Shown here: piece after piece, positions 56,523 through 64,000 of the stretch
Layout of the letters: each line of letters opens with the position of its first letter
Numbering within the stretch: the stretch's first letter is position 1
Translations under genes and position numbers: made by a program
Notes under the pieces: generated by a model
The model's input: only the letters and a program-made list of their open reading frames with translations
Told to the model about the DNA's origin: nothing
Databases searched by the model: none
Assembly: GCF_010091945.1 (NCBI RefSeq)
Contig: NZ_WVIE01000025.1
Location: 1 to 64,000, forward strand
Direction of reading: 5' to 3'
Source: Myxacorys almedinensis A
GTDB taxonomy: Bacteria > Cyanobacteriota > Cyanobacteriia > Leptolyngbyales > Leptolyngbyaceae
Length of the DNA: 64,000 nucleotides

Positions 56523-58532
56523 ATGAAGAACGTGTTGTCTCTGGGCGCGATCGCGCTGCCCCTCAGCGGAGCGGTCATGACCGGATGGGGCGCGCTCTCG
56601 GCAGTTGCCGCACCCGATCACCGGGTCGCGCAGAGTGCACCTGCGAGGGCGGTTGATCAAGAGGTGGCGTGTGATGTGCTAGTGGTAGGCGGCGGAATTT
56701 CTGGAGTGGCAGCAACAGCGGAGGCACTGAAGGCAGGACGAACCGTTTGCCTCACTGAGATTACCGATTGGGTGGGCGGGCAGATCACCGCGCAAGGAAC
56801 GTCTGCGTTAGACGAGAAACCCACGCAGCGATCGCGGCTCTATTTTCCCCAAGGCTACACCGAACTGCGGCAAGCCATTTTGGCGCAAAACAACAACAAA
56901 AATCCGGGCAGTTGTTGGGTGAGTTTGGTCTGTTTTATGCCCAAACAAGGGCACGACAAGCTGCAAGCGATGCTGAGAAACGCTGAAAAAGAAGGCAAAG
57001 GCAAGCTGCATTTTTTTCCGAATACAGTCGCAAAATCGCTGCAAGTGGAAGGGAGCCAAATTCTGTCGGTGCGAGGAATTCAGCACAGTCCGGCGGCTGG
57101 TGCACCCCCGCTCAACACCTACCCGCTCTCGCGCACGATCGAAGATAGCTATCGGGAGACCGATTCTGAATTATTTACGAAAAAAATTGTCCGGTTTACG
57201 CCCCCTGCCTCTGGCAACTGGTATGTGGTGGAAGCAACGGAAACCGGGGAACTGCTCGCCCTAACTGATGTACCCTACCAAGTGGGAATCGATCCGCGAT
57301 CGCATCGCAATCCTTCTTCTCCGAGCGAGACGGGGAATCCCTACTGCCCACAAGCGCTGACCTACACGTTTGCGATGGAGGCAACCGACACGCCGCAACC
57401 CGCCTCCCCGCCCGATTTTTACGAGCAGTACGCCAAGTCTTACAGTTTCAACGACGATCGCTACGCCCAAACGCCGGAACTGGTGTTTACCTATCGCCGC
57501 ATTGCCAGCCAAGATCCCAATTCTGGGTCTAGAACGGTGGTTCCGGGCGATATTTCGATGCAGAACTGGAGTTGGGGCAATGATTATGGACCGGGCACCG
57601 CGGCGGATAACTATTTGCTGACCCGTGAGCAACTGCGATCGGCTGGGCAGCTTGATCTAGGCGGGTGGCAAGGCGGCTATCGGGTCAGCGCTCTGAAAGG
57701 GGCAGAAGAGCAAGCCATCGGCTTTTTCCACTGGTTTCACTCTGGCACATCGGATGCAAAATTGCCGATCAAAAAGCCTTATCCCAACCTTCGCTATCTC
57801 CAGGGCTTTGATGCCCCGATGGGCACAGCACACGGATTGTCGAAATACCCTTATCTGCGGGAGGCGCGGCGGCTGGTGGGTCGCTATTCCTACGGCTACC
57901 CCGACGGCTTTTTGATCGACGAAGTGGCGATGTCTCGCAAATCGTTTAACGAACCGTACTACCGCGAGACGTTGACGCCCGAAGCCTACCGCAATTTGGC
58001 AGCCGCGATCGCGGGGTTACGCACGATTGATGTGATTCGCGGCAACATTGAGCCGGAAACTGTGGAAACAAGAGCGCGATCGCACATTTACCCCGATAGT
58101 GTGGGCATTGGTCATTACAACCTCGATTTTCATCCGTGCATGGCAGAAACGCCACCGGAAAAACCAGGGAATCAAGAGCTTCCTGGAGAACGGCAAGGGG
58201 CAGGCGAATCGTTTCCATTCCAGATTCCGTTGCGATCGATGATTCCTCCCAAGATCGATAACCTGATTGTGACGGGAAAAAGTATGGCAATGAGCCACAT
58301 CAGCGCCTCGGCGTATCGGGTTCATGCGATCGAATGGTCGATGGGGGCAGCGGCAGGCACAACGGCGGCATTTTCGTTGGAAACGGGAGTGATGCCGTTC
58401 CAGTTAGTCGAAAATTTACCCAGGGCAAATCCTAAATTAGAAGAATTGCAAAAGCGATTAAACGCAAATGGCAATCCTACGGCGTTTCCAAATACATCTA
58501 TTTTGAATACAAATTGGAAAGATTGGAAATAG
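56523..58532 (+). CDS. Exported FAD-dependent oxidoreductase
   Basis: A 669-residue flavoprotein of the FAD-dependent oxidoreductase type seen in large bacterial families with a GGGISG motif. The FAD Rossmann site is CDVLVVGGGISGVAATAEAL, and the downstream VTGKSMAMSHISASAYRVH segment is typical of the family's C-terminal FAD contact. The first 45 residues form a Sec-like signal peptide plus linker, so it acts outside the cytoplasm or in the lumen. The substrate is unknown. Monocistronic. Confidence 0.86.
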   Translation: MKNVLSLGAIALPLSGAVMTGWGALSAVAAPDHRVAQSAPARAVDQEVACDVLVVGGGISGVAATAEALKAGRTVCLTEITDWVGGQITAQGTSALDEKPTQRSRLYFPQGYTELRQAILAQNNNKNPGSCWVSLVCFMPKQGHDKLQAMLRNAEKEGKGKLHFFPNTVAKSLQVEGSQILSVRGIQHSPAAGAPPLNTYPLSRTIEDSYRETDSELFTKKIVRFTPPASGNWYVVEATETGELLALTDVPYQVGIDPRSHRNPSSPSETGNPYCPQALTYTFAMEATDTPQPASPPDFYEQYAKSYSFNDDRYAQTPELVFTYRRIASQDPNSGSRTVVPGDISMQNWSWGNDYGPGTAADNYLLTREQLRSAGQLDLGGWQGGYRVSALKGAEEQAIGFFHWFHSGTSDAKLPIKKPYPNLRYLQGFDAPMGTAHGLSKYPYLREARRLVGRYSYGYPDGFLIDEVAMSRKSFNEPYYRETLTPEAYRNLAAAIAGLRTIDVIRGNIEPETVETRARSHIYPDSVGIGHYNLDFHPCMAETPPEKPGNQELPGERQGAGESFPFQIPLRSMIPPKIDNLIVTGKSMAMSHISASAYRVHAIEWSMGAAAGTTAAFSLETGVMPFQLVENLPRANPKLEELQKRLNANGNPTAFPNTSILNTNWKDWK

Positions 58533-58587
58533 CACGGTTAGGCATCACCCAACGGGAACGTACATCAGCTACTCCTAGCTCAAGGCT

Positions 58588-60399
58588 CTAGAACCCAGCG
58601 GCAATGCCTTCGCCTCGCGGATCAGCCGCTCCTTCGAGGGAGCCATCGGGCTGCACCACAATCGCGGTGGCATTTCCCCAGCTAGGGCGAGATTCGTCGA
58701 TTTGATGCCCGCGCTGCCGCAAAGCTTCGACGGTTAAAGGATCAAAGCCCCACTGTTCGATCATCAATTTATCCGGCAGCCATTGATGGTGAATGCGCGG
58801 AGCGGCAACAGCTTTTTTAGCCGTCATGTCGTAGGCTAAGACATTCAAAACAATCTGCAACACGGTGGTGATGATGGTGCTGCCTCCGGGCGCGCCGACG
58901 GTCATTCGCAAGCGACCGTTTTCAGTGACGATCGTGGGCGTCATGCTAGAGAGCGGGATTTTTTTAGGCGCGATCGCATTAGCTTCTCCGCCGACTAACC
59001 CAAATGCATTGGGCGTATTGGGCGCGATCGCAAAATCATCCATTTCGTTGTTGAGTAAAATGCCGGTTCCTTTTGCCACAACGCCTGCCCCAAATCGCAG
59101 ATTGACTGTGAAGGTTAGGCTTACAGCATTGCGATCGCGATCAACCACGGTTAAGTGGCTCGTTTCATTCGATTCGCGGGACAACTGCTGAATCAGATTT
59201 GGATCACCCGCTTTCACCTGGTTGGAAGGAGTTGCTTTTGTTGGGTTAATTTCTCGCCGTCGGATCTGCGCGTATTTTGGATTTGTCAACGCTGCAACAG
59301 GCACTTTTACAAAGGCTGGATCGCCCAAATAGGTAGCACGATCGGCATAAGCAATTCGCATGGATTCTGCAAACAAATGCAATGCATCTGGGCTATGCCA
59401 ACCCACAGGTTTGAGATCGGTAACACCAATCAGATTGAGCATCTGTAGTAAATGCACTCCACCCGATGAAGGCGGCGGCATAGAGCATACTCTCGCCTTG
59501 AGAAAATTACCGCAGACTGGCGCTCGCCACGTCGGGCGATATTGCTTAAGGTCGTCTAGGGTAATTAAGCCACCGTTGGCAGCCATGTCTTGCGCGATCG
59601 CAGCCGCAGTCTTACCCGTGTAGAAAGAATTGGGATTTTCGGAGAGCGATCGTAAGGTTGCCGCCAAGTCTTGCTGCACCAGCCGTTCCCCTACCTGAAG
59701 CGGCTTGCCATTGCGCGTAAAGAGCCTCTTGGCATCTGCATCTTTTGCCAGGATTTCTAGCCGTTCTTGAGAAGCATTGGCTAGCGGTTTGCTCACCGGA
59801 AACCCAGATTGGGCGATTTGAATCGCAGGCGCAATCACCGTTTTCCACGGCAACTTACCAGCGTGGCGGTGGGCTTCATACATGCCTGCCACGGTTCCCG
59901 GCACTGCGATCGCTAGATGCCCGTTGATGCTAGCTTGAGGGCGCACCTTCCCTTGAGCATCAAGATACATCGTACGACTCGCCTTGAGGGGAGCTTTTTC
60001 GCGAAAATCGAGCGCTTTGGTTTCATTTTTTTTCGCCTCATACATCAGCATAAATCCACCGCCGCCGATTCCCGCCGAAAACGGTTCTACAACGGAAATG
60101 ACAAAGGTTGTGGCAACAGCAGCATCAATGGCATTTCCGCCCTGTTGCAATATGGCAAGCCCAGCTTGAGACGCGAGGGGATGGGCAGAAGCAACCATGC
60201 CGTTGGAGGCGCGATCGAGGAAAGGATAAGGAACCTGGGAGGCGGATGTAGCGGGCGATTGGGAAATCTTTTCGGCGCGGTGTGCTTCACCAATAGCAGT
60301 GGCGATCGCGAAGGGATAAAGAATAACAATAGAAGTTGAAACGCTGAGACAGGTTAGTTGAAAAAACTTGGAGAAGATGAATTGTTTCATAAATGACAT
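58588..60399 (-). CDS. ggt: Gamma-glutamyltransferase
   Basis: A 603-residue gamma-glutamyltranspeptidase that splits glutathione and transfers the glutamyl group, after export. The precursor self-cleaves at the catalytic Thr in SNETSHLTVVDRDRN. The large-subunit core includes GNAIDAAVATTFVISVVEP and GGGGFMLMYEA, and the small subunit SLSFTVNLRFGAG-like and GVGGEANAIAP-like regions. An N-terminal signal peptide is visible. ATG at 60397-60399 or 60388-60390 is the start. Monocistronic. Confidence 0.93.
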   Translation of the reverse strand: MSFMKQFIFSKFFQLTCLSVSTSIVILYPFAIATAIGEAHRAEKISQSPATSASQVPYPFLDRASNGMVASAHPLASQAGLAILQQGGNAIDAAVATTFVISVVEPFSAGIGGGGFMLMYEAKKNETKALDFREKAPLKASRTMYLDAQGKVRPQASINGHLAIAVPGTVAGMYEAHRHAGKLPWKTVIAPAIQIAQSGFPVSKPLANASQERLEILAKDADAKRLFTRNGKPLQVGERLVQQDLAATLRSLSENPNSFYTGKTAAAIAQDMAANGGLITLDDLKQYRPTWRAPVCGNFLKARVCSMPPPSSGGVHLLQMLNLIGVTDLKPVGWHSPDALHLFAESMRIAYADRATYLGDPAFVKVPVAALTNPKYAQIRRREINPTKATPSNQVKAGDPNLIQQLSRESNETSHLTVVDRDRNAVSLTFTVNLRFGAGVVAKGTGILLNNEMDDFAIAPNTPNAFGLVGGEANAIAPKKIPLSSMTPTIVTENGRLRMTVGAPGGSTIITTVLQIVLNVLAYDMTAKKAVAAPRIHHQWLPDKLMIEQWGFDPLTVEALRQRGHQIDESRPSWGNATAIVVQPDGSLEGAADPRGEGIAAGF

Positions 60400-60549
60400 C
60401 AATGCAGACTCAATGACGATAACACTAACATCTATTGCTTAAATGTAAGCCTGACGCAAATTTCTCGAAAGCCCTGCCTTGCAAAGCGGGTCGAAGACCT
60501 CTTTAACCCCTGTATCTTGAGAGTTGGTTAAATCTGCATTAATTAAGTC

Positions 60550-61548
60550 TCAGTTGATCAAGTAATGAGCGGTTTTCCATATTCCATAGCCTACACCCCA
60601 TATCCCAAGCCAAATTGAGACACACCAGCGAGTTAATCGCAATGCTGCCCAAACGCGCTCTGCCGTAATGGGACGGAGCGCTTCACCTAAAAAAGGCTTT
60701 TGTTTTTCGATGCCGCCATAGTGATTGACGCCGCCAACTTGCACATCTAGCGCAGCGGCATAAACACACTCACTCCAGCCAGAATTTGGACTTGGATCGT
60801 GCGGGGCATCTCGTCGGCATAGTGCCCAAACATGAGCAGGTTTACCTGAAAGCAACGCCAATGTCACCACGGTTAGCCGACACGGAAGCCACGTTAAAAG
60901 GTCGTCTATTTTGGCGCTAAACCAACCAATTTCGGCATAGGGTGCCGTGCGATAACCGATCATTGAATCTAGGGTGCTCGATGCTTTGTAGGCGATCGCT
61001 AAGCCAACGCTTCCCGCAGGTAACAACGCTCCGAGCAACGCATAAAACAATGGAGCCGTTACCCCATCGACAGCATTTTCAGAAACGGTTTCAAACACGG
61101 CTCTGAGAATTTCGGGTTCAGATAAGGTTTGGGTATCTCGCCCTACATAAAGCTGCAACCGCGATCGCGCCTCTGCCAAATTTCCGGCTGCCAACGGCTC
61201 TAAGACATCTGTGGCGGCGTTGCGTAAGCTACGTCCTGCAAAGCAACTCGCCAGTAGAATTACCGCAACGAGTATTCCGAAGATCGGATGCAGCGATCGC
61301 GCCATGGCGATGATGAGTTGCGCGATCGCGCTGCTACCAACGATAAGTGCGATCGCGAATCCGGTTCCCGTTAATTTCAGTAGGGTTGGATGGTTGATCC
61401 CTCGGAGTACCACCTTTAGGTAGCCCGTAATGCACCAGCCCATCACCTGCACAGGATGCAGCCACCCTCGCGGATCGCCAATCAGATAATCTAGCACCGC
61501 CGCGCCTATTAAAATAAGTTCTGGACTATTCAAAGCTGCCTCAAGCAC
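60550..61548 (-). CDS. cobD: Adenosylcobinamide-phosphate synthase (CobD/CbiB)
   Basis: A 332-residue membrane protein that attaches aminopropanol phosphate to adenosylcobyric acid in cobalamin/pseudocobalamin synthesis. The family features GDPRGWLHPVQVMG, ETVSENAVDGVTAPLFYA and a WLPCRLT segment are present. The GTG start at 61548 lies only three bases after the Rrf2 stop, and a nearby TTG (61533) with GAGG upstream is an alternative. It shares a pathway with cbiD at 4.4-5.5 kb. Confidence 0.92.
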   Translation of the reverse strand: MLEAALNSPELILIGAAVLDYLIGDPRGWLHPVQVMGWCITGYLKVVLRGINHPTLLKLTGTGFAIALIVGSSAIAQLIIAMARSLHPIFGILVAVILLASCFAGRSLRNAATDVLEPLAAGNLAEARSRLQLYVGRDTQTLSEPEILRAVFETVSENAVDGVTAPLFYALLGALLPAGSVGLAIAYKASSTLDSMIGYRTAPYAEIGWFSAKIDDLLTWLPCRLTVVTLALLSGKPAHVWALCRRDAPHDPSPNSGWSECVYAAALDVQVGGVNHYGGIEKQKPFLGEALRPITAERVWAALRLTRWCVSIWLGIWGVGYGIWKTAHYLIN

Positions 61549-61551
61549 CCT

Positions 61552-61995
61552 CTACACAATAAAGCTGGCTTCTTCTCCCTGAGCAGCTTGCCAGCTTCGG
61601 GCATCGTAGTATAAATCTTCTAACGAGATGCCGTACAGGGCTTCCTTCATTTTTTGGTGCAGCCGATTCCACACGCTAAATGCCACCCAATCTTCCGCCT
61701 GAGCGCCATCGGGTGTGTGACGCGGCAACGGCTCCACTGTTTCACCCACCGCTTGCAAAATTTGCCCTAAGGAAATTTGAGCAGACGGGCGAGCGAGTTG
61801 ATATCCGCCTTGGGCACCACGGACTGATACGACCAATCCGGCGCGCCGCAGTTCGATCAACAGTTTCTCAAGATAAGGGGCGGGGAGATCTTGGCGCTTT
61901 GCGATCGCAGCGATCGAGGTGGGCTGACCGGGCGGCTGAAAGCACAGATCGAGCAGTGCCTTAACGCTGTAATGTCCGCGAGTCGTGAGTTTCAT
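61552..61995 (-). CDS. Rrf2-family transcription regulator
   Basis: A 147-residue winged-helix Rrf2 regulator. The N-terminal DNA-binding helix region (MKLTTRGHYSVKALLDLC and QDLPAPYLEKLLIELRRAG) is typical. The three cysteines that bind the Fe-S cluster in IscR/RsrR-type members are not present in the usual position, so it may not be an Fe-S sensor. It starts at ATG 61993-61995; an earlier ATG at 62019 is possible. The gene is followed by cobD with a 3-base gap, so the two form an operon. Confidence 0.88.
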   Translation of the reverse strand: MKLTTRGHYSVKALLDLCFQPPGQPTSIAAIAKRQDLPAPYLEKLLIELRRAGLVVSVRGAQGGYQLARPSAQISLGQILQAVGETVEPLPRHTPDGAQAEDWVAFSVWNRLHQKMKEALYGISLEDLYYDARSWQAAQGEEASFIV

Positions 61996-62034
61996 GGGAA
62001 TCAACTGAGAAAGGCACATTCCCCATCTTACGAG

Positions 62035-62445
62035 TTACTGAGGTTGGGCGTCGCGCATTTTTAGGAGTTCTTGGGCTGAGGCAATGAGTTTAATCCGAAC
62101 CTCTACGATCGCTTGCGCCTCGTTTAGGTGAAAAATCCAGGCAATCTTGACTTTAAGACCTGCAAATTTGGCAAATCCCGTAACGTGAGACTCTAGCGAA
62201 CCGTCGGCGCGAGTTAACGTTGTCATATCTTGAGGCACTGCCTGCATTCCTTTGGCTTCGGTGCTGAGATAGGTTGCGATCGCATCTCTACCCGCAACAT
62301 CAACTCTAAACGGCGCGTGCATCACACCGTCTACTGCAAAAAGCCGAGCCGTCGCCTCAAACGCTCCTGCATTAAAGGTTTCAAAATACTGCCGCACTGT
62401 TTCAATTTCAATAATCGTAGAATCTAAAGTAACGTCACTCATCAT
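62035..62445 (-). CDS. OCP C-terminal domain homolog (CTDH, NTF2 fold)
   Basis: A 136-residue NTF2-like protein that matches the C-terminal domain of the orange carotenoid protein rather than a generic SnoaL enzyme. Supporting features are VRQYFETFNAGAFEATARLF with a Tyr at the carotenoid-ligand position, GVMHAPFRVDVAGRDAI, VKIAWIFHLN with the conserved Trp, and the end LIASAQELLKMR. CTDHs bind ketocarotenoid and pass it to HCP or OCP partners. This copy has no cysteine, whereas some characterised CTDHs dimerise through one. No HCP or OCP gene is adjacent. Confidence 0.8.
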   Translation of the reverse strand: MMSDVTLDSTIIEIETVRQYFETFNAGAFEATARLFAVDGVMHAPFRVDVAGRDAIATYLSTEAKGMQAVPQDMTTLTRADGSLESHVTGFAKFAGLKVKIAWIFHLNEAQAIVEVRIKLIASAQELLKMRDAQPQ

Positions 62446-62528
62446 TTATTTTCGTTTTTTTAGAACGGTTGCTTGTGTCTCAACTTAAAAATTACAAATC
62501 ACAACGCCTAAATTCTCTTCTCTCTCTA

Positions 62529-62558
62529 GATTGAAATAGATTGAAATAGATTGAAATG
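62529..62558. repeat. Tandem repeat, 10 bp x 3, over the queG start
   Basis: GATTGAAATA, GATTGAAATA and GATTGAAATG in tandem; the third copy supplies the queG ATG at 62556. No ribosome-binding site is evident in it. Confidence 0.88.
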
Positions 62559-63515
62559 CACAAAATTGAACTGCACGACTTCACCCATCAGATCAAGCAG
62601 AAAGCCCTAGAGCTTGGATTTCATAAGGTTGGCATCGTTCGAGTAGAAGACTTTGATGATGATTTGGCAGCATCTGTTGCCCTACGATCGTGGCTTGACC
62701 AGGGCTACCAAGCAGACATGGCGTGGATGGCGAATCCGAAACGAGAAGAGATTCGTCGGGTGATGCCAGAGGTGCGATCGCTCATCTGCGTGGCGCTCAA
62801 TTATTACACCTCAGATTCCAGACCAGAAGGCAACGAGTACGCTAAGATTTCTCGCTACGGCTGGGGACGAGACTATCACCGGGTTTTGCAGAAAAAATTA
62901 AAAGCGTTGTCAGCATGGTTGGAAACTCAGGGCGAAGGGATTCAAGCTCGGTTCTATGCAGATACCGGACCGGTGCAAGATAAAGTGTGGGCGCAGCGTG
63001 CGGGGATTGGTTGGATTGCAAAAAACGGCAATGTAATTACTCGCGATTATGGGTCGTGGGTGTTTTTAGGCGAAGTATTGACGAATTTAGAATTAGTGAG
63101 CGAATCGCCGCAGGATCGCCCGCACACTCAGCACTGCGGAACCTGTACACGATGTATCGAAGCGTGTCCTACTGGCGCAATTACCCAACCCTTTGTTGTA
63201 GATGCGAATCGATGTATTGCTTATCACACCATTGAGAATCGGTCTGAAACCTTGCCAGCTGCGATCGCGCCTCATCTCAACAACTGGGTCGCTGGCTGCG
63301 ATATCTGTCAGGATGTCTGTCCTTGGAATCAGCGCTTTGCTCAAGACACCGATGTTGCTGATTTCCAGCCTTACCCGTGGAATGTCAATCCAACCTTAGA
63401 AGAATTAGCCGAGATCTCTGATGAAGAGTATGAGCAACGGTTTCCGGCTTCGGCATTGCGACGCATCAAACCTGCAATGCTGCGCCGCAATGCTAAAGCT
63501 AGCCTAGAGTCATGA
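62556..63515 (+). CDS. queG: Epoxyqueuosine reductase
   Basis: A 319-residue cobalamin-dependent reductase that performs the last step of queuosine synthesis on tRNA. It has the family [20 protein letters not shown] start, the WIAKNGNVI-like region and two 4Fe-4S sites, [14 protein letters not shown] and [11 protein letters not shown]. The start lies in a 10-bp tandem repeat without a clear Shine-Dalgarno sequence. It ends next to an epimerase remnant. The cobalamin requirement links it loosely to the corrin genes in the window. Confidence 0.94.
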   Translation: MHKIELHDFTHQIKQKALELGFHKVGIVRVEDFDDDLAASVALRSWLDQGYQADMAWMANPKREEIRRVMPEVRSLICVALNYYTSDSRPEGNEYAKISRYGWGRDYHRVLQKKLKALSAWLETQGEGIQARFYADTGPVQDKVWAQRAGIGWIAKNGNVITRDYGSWVFLGEVLTNLELVSESPQDRPHTQHCGTCTRCIEACPTGAITQPFVVDANRCIAYHTIENRSETLPAAIAPHLNNWVAGCDICQDVCPWNQRFAQDTDVADFQPYPWNVNPTLEELAEISDEEYEQRFPASALRRIKPAMLRRNAKASLES

Positions 63516-63521
63516 GCTTGG

Positions 63522-63662
63522 GTACTCGTTACTGACGATTTGTACGCCAATCAACAGCAAATTCGAGATCACATTCAAGATTGCGATGCAGTTGTGCATC
63601 TAGCAGCATTGCTTGGGCATTCGGAGGATAGTGCCAACGATAATAGAGGAGTTATCCGGTGA
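63522..63662 (+). pseudogene. Remnant of an NAD-dependent epimerase gene
   Basis: An isolated 46-codon frame reading VLVTDDLYANQQQIRDHIQD and then CDAVVHLAALLGHSEDSAND before a stop. The CDAVVHLAAL segment is typical of the third strand in extended-SDR sugar-nucleotide epimerases. No start, NAD-binding GxxGxxG or catalytic YxxxK part is present. It directly follows queG in the same frame, so it is probably a deletion relic. Confidence 0.6.
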
Positions 63663-63816
63663 AGATTCGGGACAAAACCCAAAGAAGGGGAATTATCCTG
63701 CTTGCAATCGGCATAACGTTCCGGTTGAGCGGCAGCAGATTTACCACAACGCTAGACGAAAAGACTCTCAACTGTCCGCTCCAACCGGGTTGTTATGCCG
63801 CACCAATCTACACCAA

Positions 63817-64000
63817 TTAAACGGGACGTTCCCAAGGTTCACTATATTGCCGATAGCCAACCCGCTTGAACGCAGAGATCATTGGCACATTAGCGACTGC
63901 TGTATCGCAAAATACTTGCCAAACTCCAACTTCTTGTAATGTCCGCGTTCCTTGCGCCAAAAGATCGTTCGCAAAGCCAAGCCCTCGATACTCCGGCAAA
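63817..64000 (-). CDS. GNAT-family acetyltransferase, C-terminal part
   Basis: The open frame runs off the right edge; only the last 61 codons are inside. They show the acetyl-CoA-binding MPEYRGLGFANDLL (R/Q-x-x-G-x-G/A type), the strand VWQVFCDTAVANVPMISAFK and the typical YRQYSEP end of GNAT N-acetyltransferases. The start lies outside the window. Substrate unknown. Confidence 0.7.
   Translation of the reverse strand, partial: LPEYRGLGFANDLLAQGTRTLQEVGVWQVFCDTAVANVPMISAFKRVGYRQYSEPWERPV

Noticed and set aside
63613-63939. 108-codon plus-strand frame at the right end
   Set aside because: It overlaps the epimerase relic and the opposite-strand GNAT gene and has no domain features.

Overview
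The window is cyanobacterial. It carries apcD (allophycocyanin alpha-B), petG, cytM, chlH, a cyAbrB-type regulator, an OCP C-terminal-domain homolog and a caspase/WD40 protein, and the 8-bp HIP1 palindrome GCGATCGC is dense in genes and spacers. The many dispersed repeats, the orthocaspase and the FecR/CHASE2 signalling pair fit a larger filamentous genome (Leptolyngbya-like). That placement is inference; no rRNA is present to test it. I recognised no tRNA, rRNA or CRISPR array.

Layout. 0.1-6.8 kb: photolyase-family gene with a small partner, guaA, cbiD, a STAS protein and an O-methyltransferase. 6.8-9.8 kb: lipoprotein, two MITE-like elements (one nested in another), an alpha/beta hydrolase and a DUF924 protein. 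9.8-11.4 kb: a photosynthesis cluster with apcD, cytM and the 37-residue petG, the last followed by a clear terminator. 11.5-20.2 kb: DUF1361 membrane protein, exported protein, PEP-synthase-like enzyme, a MITE-like element, comF, a short-chain dehydrogenase and sucC/sucD. 20.3-25.7 kb: an accessory-looking stretch with a MITE copy, a methyltransferase overlapping a HTH-TIR-like gene, an NfeD-like protein, a DUF4383 membrane protein, a RemA-like protein and a divergent cyclase-homology protein. 25.8-32.6 kb: EamA transporter, PiT phosphate transporter, alaS and an aminotransferase. 32.8-37.6 kb: a 1156-residue caspase/coiled-coil/WD40 protein and an HtrA-type protease. 37.6-42.7 kb: a long spacer, cyAbrB with an unannotated 36-residue membrane ORF, a ClC channel and a zinc-ribbon membrane protein. 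42.7-49.7 kb: chlH and cydA/cydB. 49.9-52.8 kb: an HNH-nuclease/J-domain pair and an EcsC-family protein. 52.9-64 kb: CHASE2 kinase with FecR protein, FAD oxidoreductase, ggt, an Rrf2 regulator with cobD, the OCP-CTD homolog, queG, an epimerase remnant and a GNAT gene running off the edge.

How the genes work together. Most are housekeeping or photosynthetic genes in short operons. cbiD and cobD belong to one corrin pathway although 55 kb apart. chlH commits protoporphyrin to chlorophyll, and cydAB forms a terminal oxidase beside it. The best candidates for an undescribed system are the J-domain/HNH gene pair (49873-51515) and the HTH-TIR-like gene overlapping a methyltransferase (20512-22855). 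Two MITE-like families and at least a dozen short tandem duplications of 10-20 bp, several lying exactly on gene ends, are the main structure not explained by genes.
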